A stretch of 64,000 bases of DNA from Usnea hakonensis (Eukaryota; Ascomycota; Lecanoromycetes; Lecanorales; Parmeliaceae), in the NCBI GenBank assembly GCA_013423325.1, contig BLJB01000036.1, forward strand, positions 248,001 through 312,000, in the 5' to 3' direction. The notes under the pieces were generated by a model, which searched no databases, was not told the DNA's origin, and saw only the letters and a list, made by a program, of their open reading frames with translations. Position 1 is the stretch's first letter, and the number at the start of each line of letters is the position of its first letter. Of this stretch, positions 33,980 to 46,739 are shown piece after piece. Position numbers and translations under genes: made by a program.

Positions 33980-34966
33980 ATGACAGCCAATACCAGGGCC
34001 TTAGTGACTCTCGAAGAGCACTTCGTCTCCAAAGCGAATCGCAACTGGGTTTCTCAGAATAGAGAATCCCCCAGCCTAGAATACCCTCCCCCAATCGTGA
34101 ACAAGCTCGCCGATCTTGGCGATGGGCGACTTAAAGACATGGACGACGGCTCCGTGACTTTGCAAGTGATATCGCACGAGGCTGCAGAGGGTTCCGCGCC
34201 TTTAGAAACCTGCCGCGCATCCAACGACGAGCTTAAGACAGCCATAGAAAACAGCAAAGGCCGCTTTGCGGGCTTCGCCATGCTTCCCATGAGCGATCCC
34301 ACCGCCGCCGCCCAAGAACTAGCGCGTTGTGTCGAGACATTAGGATTCGTAGGAGCCCTCGTGAACAACCACGAACACGGTCGTTTCTACGACGATACTT
34401 TCTTTTGGCCCATCTTCTCCGCGGGCCAAAGTCTCGATGTGCCCATCTACCTGCACCCAACCCTTCCAAGTCCCCAAATGGCAAGAGGCTCCGGCAACTA
34501 TCCCGACGCTGTAGCCCAGGGTCTGGACGCCTACTGCTGGGGCTGGCATTCCGAAACGGGTGCGCATGTACTCCGACTTTTTGCCAGCGGACTCTTCGAC
34601 GAGTATCCGAGACTCAAGCTCGTTATCGGCCACATGGGGGAGATGCTGCCGTTCATGCTGGATCGCATCAAGCGGGCGGCGAAAAGGCAGTGGCCGGATC
34701 GGAAGCGCGATCTACAGACGGTGTGGGATGAGAACATCTATGTCACCACCTCTGGCATGTTTTCCCTGTCGCCCATGGCGTGTCTGCTGAGAGCCTGTAA
34801 GGTTGAGCATGTTCTGTACAGCGTTGATTATCCATTTTCGAGCAATGGGGATGGGAAAAAGTTTCTGGATGAGCTTGCGCAGAGTGGATTGTGTACGGAC
34901 GAGGAGTTGGACAAGATTGGTTTTGGTAATGCGGAAGCACTGCTTGGAGTGAAGATCCCGCGATAG
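33980..34966 (+). CDS. Amidohydrolase-2 family protein (decarboxylase-like, ACMSD superfamily)
   Basis: Intronless, 328 residues, ATG preceded by a CT-rich leader. It has the metal-site pattern of the 2,3-dihydroxybenzoate / gamma-resorcylate decarboxylase group. N-terminal LEEHF supplies the first metal ligands, PIYLHPTLP gives a strand-end His, VIGHMGEMLPF gives the next His, and VLYSVDYPF gives the C-terminal Asp. The length matches these enzymes. They remove a carboxylate from hydroxybenzoates using Zn or Mn, in cytosolic aromatic degradation (family knowledge); the actual substrate here is unknown. GC-rich codon use at third positions contrasts with the relics nearby and suggests a constrained, expressed gene. 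Confidence 0.85.
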   Translation: MTANTRALVTLEEHFVSKANRNWVSQNRESPSLEYPPPIVNKLADLGDGRLKDMDDGSVTLQVISHEAAEGSAPLETCRASNDELKTAIENSKGRFAGFAMLPMSDPTAAAQELARCVETLGFVGALVNNHEHGRFYDDTFFWPIFSAGQSLDVPIYLHPTLPSPQMARGSGNYPDAVAQGLDAYCWGWHSETGAHVLRLFASGLFDEYPRLKLVIGHMGEMLPFMLDRIKRAAKRQWPDRKRDLQTVWDENIYVTTSGMFSLSPMACLLRACKVEHVLYSVDYPFSSNGDGKKFLDELAQSGLCTDEELDKIGFGNAEALLGVKIPR

Positions 34967-36149
34967 GGTCTTTAGCAGAAATGGATAACTTTTTTGTGAT
35001 GTTAGATTCAGAAGTCTATTGGACATCAGCCATGGATTAGAGCTATCCGGAAACAATACAATCGTCCTTTGATTAATACAGTCATGAATATTTCCCATCA
35101 TACATTTCCTAGAACAAACCTATACCAACAGTATCTACGCACTCCTTCAAAATCAATACCCAGCCCGCAATACCCCCTTTCAGAACACACATATACCCCA
35201 ACCACAGATCCAACCAGCACCCCGAATCCATAATCCGTAACCCATGTGTGAACATACCTATTCAACTCCCTCTTCCTCCCCCCCACCACTAGTCAAACAA
35301 ACAAGACCATCAACCCATCTATCCAGCCTCTCGTACACACATACGCACAATCCCACCCACCAAACCCACCGCTTTCCAATCCCAAATCCCACTCCAAAAA
35401 TTTCCCCCGAACCTCCTCCCCCCAGACAACCATTTGCCCCCCTTCCCCCTCTCTTCCCTCCCAGCGCCGTCTGTTTCACTTTCAAGCATGGTAATATCTC
35501 AAACAGCAAGGCACTCACTTGTCTCATTAGAACACAGCATAATAGCATTCTTTGATCATGCGAACATCTCATTAAACGTTGTAGGGTCATTGATGTTGTG
35601 GTTTGGGGAAGGAGAGTACTGAGCGGACTGCATTGGGGGGTTAGGGGGGAGGAAATGGAAGGATGGTCGTGCTGGTCGGGATAGGGGATGAGGGTGGGTG
35701 GTAGGATGGGGGGTTAGGGAAAGAGGGGGAAAAGGGGGGGGGGGAGAGGGGGGATGGATGTTCTTTTGACAGAAAGGGGTGGGGGGGTGTTATGATTTGT
35801 CGATGTTCGAGGTGTGCATGGTCGAACAGTTTAGTATGAAGGAAGGGGTTTTGCGATGGATGACAGACTTTACCATCGAGAGGTGGATACTATTAGTGAC
35901 GTATTCTACACATTCTCAAACACGTCTACAGAGTACTCCGTTCTAGATAGTGACGGTCTATTTCATTGCAGGGCTCCGGAATCGGGGTCAAAGGTGGAAC
36001 TCCAAAAAAATTCACGTTGGAAGTACACTAATCACACGTAGAAGGACCGTAAGAGCGACTGGAATGGATATGAATCCCGGAAAAGTTTTGTCCCAGAAAG
36101 AGTCACAGTTTCCAACACCCCCGACCGTTGTGCTCTGCCATCTTTGTTG
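34967..36149. other. Low-complexity intergenic region
   Basis: Pyrimidine-rich from 35100 to 35480 and strongly purine-rich with long G runs from 35630 to 35790. No gene is seen. This strand asymmetry produces many spurious open frames. Confidence 0.5.
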
Positions 36150-39100
36150 TTACCAGCCCCACTCATCCTGCGCCATCCCGGCATCAAAATCAAAGTCGGT
36201 TTTATTGTCCATTTCATTGGTCATCTCATCCTCTGAACTTCCCACATTGCTCTCATCTACAACACTGTCAACATCCGACGTATTCGCAGCATCCTCATCA
36301 TTCGACGCATACGCGGCATCCATGGCCTCTGGGAACTTGGCGGAGAGCTTCTGTGCCAGCTGATAGATGATCTCCAAGTTGCCCAAATACTTGGCAGATG
36401 AGCCAGGCGACAATGACGCTACAACATCGATTTTTAGCCGCAGGTTATTCGTTTCTTCCTCGTCGATTATTTCCTTCTTTTGCGCAAGAGTAAAAAAATG
36501 GGCTATTTCGCCATCAGTGTGAGGATCTGCGACGCAGTTACAAGAGTCTGGCAGGCCTAGATATTCAAGGTTCGACCTCTTATATGAGCGATGCGCCGGC
36601 GCTCGTGAAACTTGCTGAGATGCTGCTGCCTTTAGGCGGCACGCAATGCTTGCCGCTGCATTCGACATTTTGAAATCAGGCTCTTGGTGCCCAATCAGGA
36701 AAGAAGGCTTAGAAGACGGTCCAGGTTCGCCCGAGTCGGGCGAAAGTTGGCCTGTCACCAGATCTCGGGCATGCTTGAACAGGCCGATTCCCAAGAAAGG
36801 CCAGTAATTTTCCTGGGACTTCTGTTGGGGTGCGTGCGGCGCTGTTGGCGACGACGAATCTTCTTCAGCACTAGCTACTGGCTGAGACTCCCACGGAAGC
36901 AGCCTCAATGTGTTGCAATAGCGCAGTACTTCATCACATTGTAACACAATCACAAGCTCACGTTGAAGGAGTTCAAAATCCTCTAGGTTTGCGTATATAT
37001 TTATCAGACAATGTCTGATCCTAGATTCCTCGAAGTGGTTGAGAAACTGGGCATCTGTATCCAAGCCTGCGCCTTGGTCAGCGCGAACGCGTTTGTAGAC
37101 TTTGCTAACGCTTGAGACAAGATATAGGCTCCACCGTCGATGAGAAATGTCGAGATTCGCTACATGAGATTTCTCCTTGAGCGAAGTCTTCCACTGTTGT
37201 CTAGGGTCGGAGATCGTCTGAGCGACTAGGAGTGTAATCACCCACATGTCGTTGAACGGTGTGATAAGATCCATATCTATCTTGTTCGTACTTTCCGAGA
37301 TGATCTCTCTCCCAAAACTACTAGAAATGTATTTACTGCGGGACATAGCATGTATACCTGCCTGGTCTCTTCGCAGAGCGGTAGATTGTCGAGCTTTTAC
37401 CCGCATGGATGAGCACTCACTGACCATAGTAGAAAAGACGTTTTGCAAATCCGGAAAGTTTTTAGGACCTTCGTATCCCCAGAGTAATCCCGATAGGAGA
37501 CACAGAAAATTGGCTCTCTCATCAAATTTCCGTGGAAACATAATTTCTGGAGACAGGCCCTGCTTCATATCGAACCATTTCTGAGCTGCGAATTCTTTTG
37601 GTGTCATGACCTTCAAAAGGCGATGTTTGACCACTCGATCGGTTTCGCGCAGCAAGGTTGACAAAGGCTCTATGGAAGAAAATAGACTTCGAAGACTGTC
37701 GAGGAGTCGATATCTGATACGTTGGTGCTGTTCTCTCAGATCGGCGGCCTTGAGATGATCGTACTGTTTGTTGACACGGCGTAACTTCCCCCAGTATCGA
37801 GGGTTGAGAGTATCGCACAGATTAACTACAGAACTTGCAAGCAGCATGAAAAATTCGTCCGGGCATTTCTCCAGAGATTCCTTAGACTGTAGGGATTCGA
37901 ATGAGTCAGCCATCTTGTTGACCAGCGTAAGACGATCTAACACGTTTCCCCTCAGGCATAAAATGACCCTGTGAAGGAAATATGCGAATGGAATCTGGCC
38001 GTGAGGTAACCGGCAACAAACCGATTCAATGGTACGATCCAGTATTTCCAATCGCGTAGCAAAAAGGTCGAATGGATAACCTAAGTGGGTCGATAAGCTA
38101 GCCAGAGAGTAAATCTCGCACAGCATGAGACATTCCATTGGCATATTCGTAGCATGCATTGCGTAATCACCAAGATTGGCGAGTACTCCTTTGATGTGAT
38201 GCGAGACCTGGTCGATACGTTCTGAACTATTTCTTGAAACGTAAGTATTTGGGCGATAGTACAAACGTATAACCACCTCTGAAGGTAAGTAATGGTACAG
38301 AACGAGTGCGGCGACAATGGTAAAGTTGGCTTGCATTTCTGGGTTTGAGTTCAGCCGAACACGTGTCCATTCGTGGACCAAAGGGTGGACATGCAAAGTA
38401 GGTCCTGACAAATGTCTTTGAATCAGTGACAAGGAGACCAAAGTACCTATCGCAACTCTGAATCCTACGTCATTTTTCAAGAATGCCACTAGTGTCCGGT
38501 ATTTGAAGGGTAGCTGTTTACCAGCAAGAGTCTTGTCAAATGACCATGGTATTGTTTCAGTCACTCTGGTAAGAAGCTTCTCCGATATGGAAGGGGGGTC
38601 CAAAAATCCCAGAAGTTGAAGAATCCAGCCCGCACGTGGCTGGGTTCGTTCCAGGTATTGGAGAGAGATCTCCCACGTCGTCATGACAGAGTCTGGATAT
38701 GTTGGATTTGCTTGTTTGAATCTCAGAAGACGTTCCCTATCTATACTTCGAGGCTTGAGGTAAGCAAGATATTCGCGAAATGTCATAGGCGAGTTCTCCC
38801 GAATGAAAGATGCTGCCTGATCGATTGCAAGAGGAAAACACTGCAGCTCCGCAAGAATCTGCCCGAGAGCTTGGCGTTCAGGATCAGAATTAGATACTTG
38901 CTGATTACTCTCAAGACCAAGGTTCTGAATTTGGAGAAACAGGCGCTCTGCATCCAGGAATTCCATTGCTGTAAGGGCGAATCCGGTGGTTGCGACGGAA
39001 CCAATAATGTTGCGATCCCTTGTCGTGATCAAAACACTCCCTGAAGCTCCTACCGGCAAAAAACGATCAACCTTCACTTGTATATCATCAAAATTGTCAA

Positions 39101-40955
39101 GAATGAGTAGCCAATCTTCATGTCCAGGCGTGAGCATCCAACCTTTCAGCAGATCTACACCATCGAGTGGAATTCTGAGGTCCACGGCTGGAACAGCTGC
39201 CGCTGTCAAGACAGGTTGTGTATGTGACACTCGTCCGTCGGCGCTACGCGCCAGCGACAACTTGAATGCAATTTCCTGGAAACCCGATTCTATCTCGTTG
39301 GCGTTACGTGCAGAAACCCAAAAGACCGATGCATTAGGCTTCCTGACCTTTCGATCATAGGCGAACCTGGTGGCGAGTTGTGTCTTCCTAGTGACATTGC
39401 ATGGTTAGCGCAGCTTACACTAGGAATACATGAGTTTACCCAACGCCCCCAAGACCGTGAACTGCCACGATAGGGTATTTCAAGCGTGTATCATGGTCTT
39501 GAGCGCCCAGAAGACCTTCAAGTAGCTGCAGTTGTTCTGTGCGCCCTACAAAGAACGGATTTGGAGAGACTGGTACCATGAAATGCCCATCCACGCTCAT
39601 CGGCGTAGATGAGACCTCCCCTGCTAAAATGTGAGCAAACTTGGACAGCCAAAATGATGAACCATACCGGAAAATTCATTGGCTTGAGTATTTTGAGCCG
39701 AACATCGCTGTATTTGTGCTAGCACTGGTAGAAACAGAGGATCTGTTTGACTTCGATACTTGCAAATTTGTCTGTGAGTGGCATCAATCGGAATGAGCAC
39801 TTCGCTTTCTACTCCTAGTCTGGATGAAGTCTCGTCTACGATCTTTATACATTGAGTCAGTTTGTATATTCGAAAAGAATGAAAATTTACCAGAGAGTTC
39901 AAGCCCGGTGTCTTTCTTCTTTCGTAGAAGTTGACTATATCGAAAGAAGAGTGGATCTTTTGAAATTCTTGTGACAATCGAGAAAGTATGCCGGAGTCCT
40001 GCTTGAGCGTTTCAAGAAGCTGCTTCGATGGGCTCTGGAAAGCTAATGATGCAACATGCGACAGCAGGGACCCAATGTTAGCGCTCTTACTACCTCCATG
40101 TGGAGTAGCCAAGAATAGAATTGATCGTGCAGGAGCCTTTATGTTACGATAACGTTCAGGACGTGCATGAGCAGTAACGAGCGCCTACAGCAAACTTTAG
40201 ATATCGTAGACCTCAGGTTCTAAAGAGAATTCTACCTGCTTTACCACAATACCTCCTAGTGAGTGGCATATAAAGATCAAAGGCCGTGTCTCGTCCTGGA
40301 ACATAAGCATCAACCGGTAGAGATCAAGGGATAACGGACTTTGTCTGCCCTGTCGTCTATGATTCGCTGCAAGAGATCGTGTGCGAAATCCTTGATATTG
40401 CTCACAGAGGTGTTTGAACCTAACAACGCAGAGTTGTAGCCATATACCAAAATTCGTGCTGTCCTCACTTGATTTGGAAGAAAGTCTCGAAGCCACATAG
40501 CCTCGACTCCGGAATTTCCATCTTCACGATGAGTCCAAGTCCCATATGCGTGCCCATTGAGACCATGAACGGCAATGATACTACCGCATCATAATTTAGC
40601 ATGATAAAGAAAGGAGAATTAAACCCAAGCTCGATCATGTCATGGTCAAACCTTACTCAAGCTTTGGATTTTTCGGTGCGGCCAGCACTGTGAGACCCAT
40701 GAAGTCACGTTCTATACTGACATTACGTCCCGCCAGCGCCCTTCCGTCCCATTTCAGAGTCTGTTTTGCGCTTGATTGGGACGAGAAGGTTACAGTCGCG
40801 ACTAGCGAAGAGTCCTGGGTAGTGCTTTGTGGACAGAGGGATACACTTGATGACGGATCTGCATTTCGGTAATCGAGGAATTCGAGAAGCTGACTCTTGC
40901 TTAAGCCGGGGGATAGGTTGGACACCCGTATCGTCGCCAAATCCTTCGGTTGCAT
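36150..40955 (-). CDS. NLR-type protein: SesB-like lipase domain plus NB-ARC
   Basis: Seven exons on the minus strand: 40955-40657, 40580-40340, 40295-40236, 40184-39891, 39842-39668, 39623-39440, 39387-36150; 1496 residues with every phase consistent. Residues 1-100 form an RRM-like cap (ATIRVSNLSPGLS...GRNVSIERDF). Residues 101-325 are a SesB/DUF676-type alpha/beta hydrolase: IIAVHGLNGHAYGTWTH, nucleophile motif CHSLGG (Ser ~192), LFLATPHGGS and catalytic DATHRQI (His ~321). Residues ~375-750 are NB-ARC: P-loop GLGGVGKT (413-420), Walker B LLILDN (~511), GSVLITTRD, CFPLAIDQAA and an HPLVHEW variant of MHD. The C-terminal half is helical with no clear TPR pattern and ends in an acidic tail. 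Such proteins act in fungal allorecognition and cell death (family knowledge). All catalytic motifs are intact. It starts 348 bp from the transposon's target duplication. Confidence 0.9.
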
Positions 40956-41302
40956 TGCTGACAAAACCAGATCTTCCCAACAAAGACATAAATGCAAACC
41001 TGCTATAGGTGCAAAGTACGGAGAGATGAGATTGAGATGGGATAAAATTCCGACGAGGCTACCTTACCTAAGTAAGGCATCTTGACAACCATGTGATAGC
41101 GCTAACTCGATCAAGAGTAGTTGGAAACCTTACTTTCTCCAGTACTCCAGGAAGGCACATGCCTTCGAGCCATACTCAAAGAAAGCAGTAATCATGTATT
41201 GCACCATGCTTTTGATGTACCCGACATAGCATAGACACAGACCCAATATGATCTCGCAGCTAGAACCTGACGCCCAAGAGCGTGTGGGGGGCTTAGTAAT
41301 CA
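40956..41302. other. NLR upstream region bordering the transposon
   Basis: 5' flank of the NLR gene. It contains GAGGCTACCTTACCTAAGTAAGG near 41057, which shares CGAGGCTACCTTA with 5838-5850. No gene. Confidence 0.45.
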
Positions 41303-41310
41303 ATCAAGAA

Positions 41311-41377
41311 GGGTCTTGCTACGTTGACACCCACTTTTACTATATTGACACCCCCTTTTACTACATTAATACCCCCC
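41311..41377 (+). repeat. Left terminal inverted repeat
   Basis: 67 bp, matching the reverse complement of 47306-47372 with four differences, all C/T or G/A. It contains three ~21-bp sub-units, TTGACACCC[A/C]CTTTTACTA-like, which may be transposase-binding iterons. Confidence 0.9.
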
Positions 41378-41559
41378 TCTCCTACTAGGTAGAAAATAGC
41401 TAATAATATAATTATACCTCTTACCGCTAATAAAGTAATATAATATAGACTATATACTAAATCTATTAAATCTACTATAGACGAAATATCTCTATACATT
41501 ATTTAATAGCTAGATTATTATAGATCTTATACCGCCGCTATTAGACTTAATTATATCTA

Positions 41560-43480
41560 ATTACGACGATCTTCTATTATTAATTTAAGATTACGCTATA
41601 AAAGAAGGCTATATTATCGTTAAGGGGTACTCTAAAAAGGATAGAATAGATAAGATAGATAAGGTCTAGATATGATATACTCGTAAAGATAAGATTCGTA
41701 AAATAACTAGTTAAAAAAGGAAGTATAGGACCTTATATATTAATAAATATCTATTTCTATATATCCTAAAGCTCGATAAATAATAGAAGATATAGCGTAT
41801 AAGAATTTATAAGATAGAGTATAATTATCCCTCTACTAAACGTATAGACTATATAGTTTATTAATTAGCTACTCTAATTATTAAGGTAGAGTTAATAATT
41901 ATTACTAAATCTACTATTTATACTACGCTAGTTAATATTCTTTATAAATTAAATAAAGGCTACGAGAAAGACCCGATTTAGAAGACTCGTAATATCTATA
42001 ATACGAAGTTAAAAGTTTATTATTAAATACTAGGACCCTTTATATTAATATAAGCTCTACTTTAGTAGCTATATATCTTTAATAAATAGTATATTCGCGT
42101 CTTAAAGGATCTAAAAGACTAAGTTATATACCTCTTCTTCTCGTATAGATCCTATTAGGAAATACTAAAGGATAACTAGAAGGTCGTAATTATAAACTCT
42201 ATATATAAGATAAATAAATATAGGCTTTCTCTATTTATTATAATTAATATTAACGCGTTTAGGGGTTTATTCTATATAGCCTTTTACTTTATAGCTATGG
42301 AGGAAAAAGAGGATTATTTATAAATACTATAGTAATTTAAAAAAAATATTAATTAAAATAGATATTCTAGATTCTATTATTAATATTACTAACCGCGAAG
42401 TAGCTCTAATTAATATTTATAACGAAGTCTTTCTAGTCTCCGATTACTTACTTTATATCTAGTATATTAATAAGAATATAATTACTAATTATAAACTCTA
42501 CTTCTAGATTAAGAAGGACTAGATAGAGTTCTACGCTTACTAGTTTCGAGTTATATATATAGCTACTATAGAAATCTTTAAAGCCGAGTAGATATCTCTT
42601 TAGGAGATATATAATCTTTATAATCCTACTATTTATACTTATCTAGTAAATACCTAGATTTATCCCTATAAGACTAAATTTATTTAATATTATACTAATA
42701 AGAGGCTATATTTCTTTAATACTACTACTTTAAAAGGCGAAGAAGATAATATAGTTCTAAAGAGAGAGCTTAGGTTCTCGACTAATAAGAGGGTAAATAT
42801 AATTTTTTTAATATAGTTATAAGCTAATCTTAAGTAGAAGACCTTAAGATTATAGTAAATAGTATTACTAAGCTTATTTCGCTCTAGTATAATAACTATA
42901 TTATTAAGATTAAAAGTATAAAGTAAATAATACCTATAGATCTTTATTTAAAGGTATTACGCGATATACTTATTTATATAATACTATTTACTTTATATTA
43001 AATACTAAAGTAATATAAAAAGATCGCTAATAAAGATTTAAAAGACTATATTAATAACTTTACTACTATATCTAGATTTCTATATATTTATAGAATTAAA
43101 GCGAGAATAGTAGAAGGCGGTAGTAAAATATTTTAAATTAATAATATAGATCTTTACTAGCGATATAAAAAACTAGCTATCTATTATATATATAATATTC
43201 TTACTAAGGTAGAAGATATCTATTAGCTAATTAATCTAATCTTTATTATATATAAGCTAGCTATTATATATTTAAAAGGTAGGTCTCGAGGCTCTCGTAA
43301 GCTCTCTATTTATATAGAGTATAAGGCTTAAAAATCTACTTAATAATAACTATCTTAATTCGAGGAGGTAGAGATATATTTAAACGAATAGAGTAAGTAA
43401 TAAGATAAATAGCTAGTAAAAGAAGTATAAAAGCGAGTAATAAAATAAGTTCTAAGGCGAGAAGGGGGGCGAGGAGGAAG
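41560..43480 (+). pseudogene. MULE transposase relic
   Basis: Protein similarity survives between RIP-type stops. An N-terminal FAR1-like DNA-binding region reads DYAIKEGYIIVKGYSKKDR from 41589. The transposase core reads ITNREVALINIYNEVF from 42385, followed by IKNI/YINKN and IEFYAY segments, matching the MULE pattern TDRE.AL...VFP...HLLC.WHINKN. Many codons are TAG or TAA where the family has Gln or Trp, as C-to-T change in CAG/CAA/CCA would give. Frames shift between the two blocks. A basic, G-rich C-terminal stretch (43455-43500) escaped mutation because it has no CpA. Confidence 0.7.
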
Positions 43481-44984
43481 AGGGTAAAAAGGAAAAAGTC
43501 GTAAAGAAGAATATAAAAAAGATAATTTAACTATAAATATTCTATTAAATTATACTACTTTAGCTCCTAATTATACTTTAGAGACTAAATCCTCTAAATT
43601 ATTTAACTCCTTTAACTTCGACTATACTTTAGAGGCTAAATCCTCTAAATTATCTAACTTCTCTAATTTTAATTATACTTTAAAGTCCGATTCTAAATAT
43701 ATATTATTTAGGGTTATACCGCCTACTATATCTAAAGATAATAGTAATAACTTTAAAAATAATAGCTATAAGACTAAAGATAGCTTCTTTATATCTAAGA
43801 TAATAATTAAGCTAGCTATATTAAAAGATCTTTAGCTTATAGAGTAAAGAATATAATTTAATTTAAAGATTAATATTAATAGAAAACTATAGAAGTCTCT
43901 TAATAATTATATTTATAAAGTATAGAGGAATTCTAAAGCTATAAAAATAGAAGTAAAAAATTAGTAGAGGGCCTTAGCTAATAAACTTAGATATAGTCTA
44001 GAAAAGATATCTAAAAAAGCCTACTTTATTATTATAGATATAGACGATATATCTTACCCTCCTAAATATAATAAATCTAGATAATTTAGAATATAGGTAT
44101 AAAAGTCTAATAAGTATAGATCTCTAAATAAACGTCTTTATAGCTAGGCCGTTTATAACTTGAATAAGAAAGTTAATAAGAATCTATTATAGTATTTACT
44201 AGAGCGAGTATTTAACTATTAGAAAAAGTATAATATTAAGAGTATAATATCTACGAATCTACTCGCCTTAGCTATAGCGATTACGAAGGTAGCTATAATA
44301 AATATATAGGATTTAGTACTAGTTATAACTACTATTAGACCTTTTTCTATATAATTAAAATGATTTATATTAAAGGCGAAGTCTATAGAATTAAGAGATA
44401 TAAGGGGTATAAGAGGTATAAGAGGTATATAAGATATATAAGATATACGAGATAGTTAGAAAGAATTAACCTCGTAATAGAATTAAGAGGGGTAATTAGA
44501 TCTATAGTAATTAGAACTCTATAGATAAGATATTTAGAACTAGTATCTAGCCTAGCTAATCTTTAGAAATAGCGTTTTTAAAGTATTTAGGTCTTATTAT
44601 ATCTTATTCTTTTACCTTATAATATAATAAATAATGCTTTAATAATAACCCTTTTATCTTATACTCGAGTTAATAGTCTTTTAATATTACCCCTTTCTTT
44701 TTCTCTATTATTAATAAATACTTTACTATCCTCCTCTTTCGGGTAGTATAGGCTAGTAAAAGTAAGGACTAAATTATAGGCCTTATATAAAACCTTACTA
44801 TACTATACCTTCTATAGCTAAGTCTCGTATATAAAGATCTATTAATAAGTTAATTAGAATATATTTCTAGTACGATTTAGCTATCCGAGGCGTAATATAT
44901 AGAGAGTATAATTATAGAGCTCTACTATTACTAATTTTTTTTTTTTAGAACCTAATATCTAGAGGTTCTACTAAATTTTTAGTA

Positions 44985-45215
44985 AGGGGCCTTTTTTCCT
45001 CCTTTTTATACTCTACCTAGGTACCTAAATAATATAATACTATTAATAATCTAATTATAGTAAGAGCGCTTAAAGCTTTTAGATATTATTAAGCTTATAG
45101 TAAAAGTATCTTTTTTCCTCCTCTTTATACTTTACCTAGATATCTAGATACTACGATACTATTAATAATCTAATTATAGTAATAATTACTTAACGTTTAG
45201 ATACTACTAAGCTTA
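44985..45215. repeat. ~119-bp direct duplication inside the transposon
   Basis: CCTTTTTTCCTCCTTTTTATAC (~44990) and TCTTTTTTCCTCCTCTTTATAC (~45109) begin two similar units. Both contain ACTATTAATAATCTAATTATAG and an AAGCTTAT end. Confidence 0.6.
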
Positions 45216-45261
45216 TTATACTTATATATTCTTATCTTAAAAGCTAAGTAGTATCGTATAG

Positions 45262-45433
45262 TGTCAGGAAACGATATGAGTGGTGTCATATGTATGGATA
45301 TAATCTATGTAATGTGTATGGTAGAAAGGTATCTACACGAAGAATCCTCCTCATGAGGCCGCAATGCCAAGGCGCCAAGGCTCGCTAAGCCCTATGAGGC
45401 TCCGCACATATCCTGTGGAGGATATCCGTAACA
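45262..45433. mobile_element. Solo LTR, 172 bp, nested in the MULE
   Basis: Starts TGTCAGGAAACG and ends ATATCCGTAACA, so it has the TG...CA ends of an LTR retrotransposon. It is flanked by the 5-bp duplication TATAG (45257-45261 and 45434-45438). It has normal composition with many CA and TG dinucleotides, unlike everything around it, so it arrived after the RIP episode. No internal retrotransposon genes are present. Confidence 0.8.
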
Positions 45434-45439
45434 TATAGT

Positions 45440-46215
45440 TAGAGATTAATATTTTAGTTAGAGGTATTAATAATATTAATATAGACCTTTTAGTATCTAA
45501 TAATATCTTTTTTTATATTCCCTATACTCTTATATAACTCCGATATTATATAAAATATTTTTAATAATCGATATTATTGTTACTAAATTCTAACTCTATA
45601 TTAAAAAGGTTTATCTTCTTTACCTTATTCTCCGCTCCGAACTTTTTAGTATATTCTCTAAGGTCGCTAATATTATTAATATAGATTATCTGGTATTTAA
45701 TAAGGGCCTTTTCTAGGCTCCCTATACTTATATAAGATTTCGATATAGTATGAGATAGTCCTAATTATTAATATTATTACTATTAAAATTTAACTCTATA
45801 CTAAAATATTTATCTTCTCTATCTAATTTTCCGCTCTAAATTTTTTTTAGTATATTCCTAAAGGCCGTTAATACTATTAATATAGATTATTTAGTATTTA
45901 ATAAGGGCCTTTTCTAGGCTCCCTATATCTATATAAGATTTCGATATAATATAAGATAGTCCTAATTATTAATATTACTACTACTAAATTCTTACTTTAT
46001 ATTAAAAAAGGTATATCTTCTCTAGATTGCTCTCCGCTCCGCTTTTTATAGTATTTTTAGTTAAGTTATTAATAACGTTAATATAGACTTTCTAGTATAT
46101 AATAACGCCTTTTTCTATATTCCCTATACTTATATAAGACTCTAATATAGTACGAGATAGCCTTATCTATTAATATTACCGTTATTAAATTATAACTTTA
46201 TATTTAAATAGTAGA
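45440..46215. repeat. ~200-bp tandem repeat, about four copies
   Basis: Each unit carries TTTTCTAGGCTCCCTATACTT, TATAAGATTTCGATATAG, TAGTCCTAATTATTAATATT and a CTCCGCTC block. Copies start near 45500, 45704, 45905 and 46100. All are RIP-altered to different degrees. Confidence 0.7.
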
Positions 46216-46739
46216 TTATCTCCGCTCTGTTCTCTATCTTCTTCTCCGCTATCGCCTATTATATAGAGTATTATTATTATTAGACGCGAATTACTACTAT
46301 TTATATTACTCTAAATATATACTATACTTATTAGACGTAGTCGAATTATATATATTATATAAATTATATAAAGGATACGAAGCGTACGAAGGATATAAAG
46401 TATAGTCTATAGTACTTCTAGACTAAAAAAAAGTAATTAGAAAGCCTATTTTTTAGAGGTATTAGTAGTAGTTTAGTAGGTAGTATAATATTTAAAATAT
46501 AGTATTAGGATATTTTTAGATTATTAATATTAATATTTATTAAAACTATAGTATTAGAGTCTTAGTAAATACTATACGAATTTTGGAATTATCCTAAAAT
46601 AGGAACTTTAGTACTAGGAGGATTTAAACCGGGGACCTTACTAATAGTAACTACTATATTATAGTAGTAGTATACTATTTCGTAGACTATTATTATATAT
46701 AAAGAGTATAAAGTATAGATTTAAATAGCCTCCTAATTT

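Noticed and set aside
36684..39360. Several plus-strand frames inside the NLR region
   Set aside because: Antisense shadows of a 3.2-kb coding exon.
41293..41499. Open frame starting in the left inverted repeat
   Set aside because: It is a non-coding terminal repeat with biased composition. The same applies to 47292-47495 on the right.
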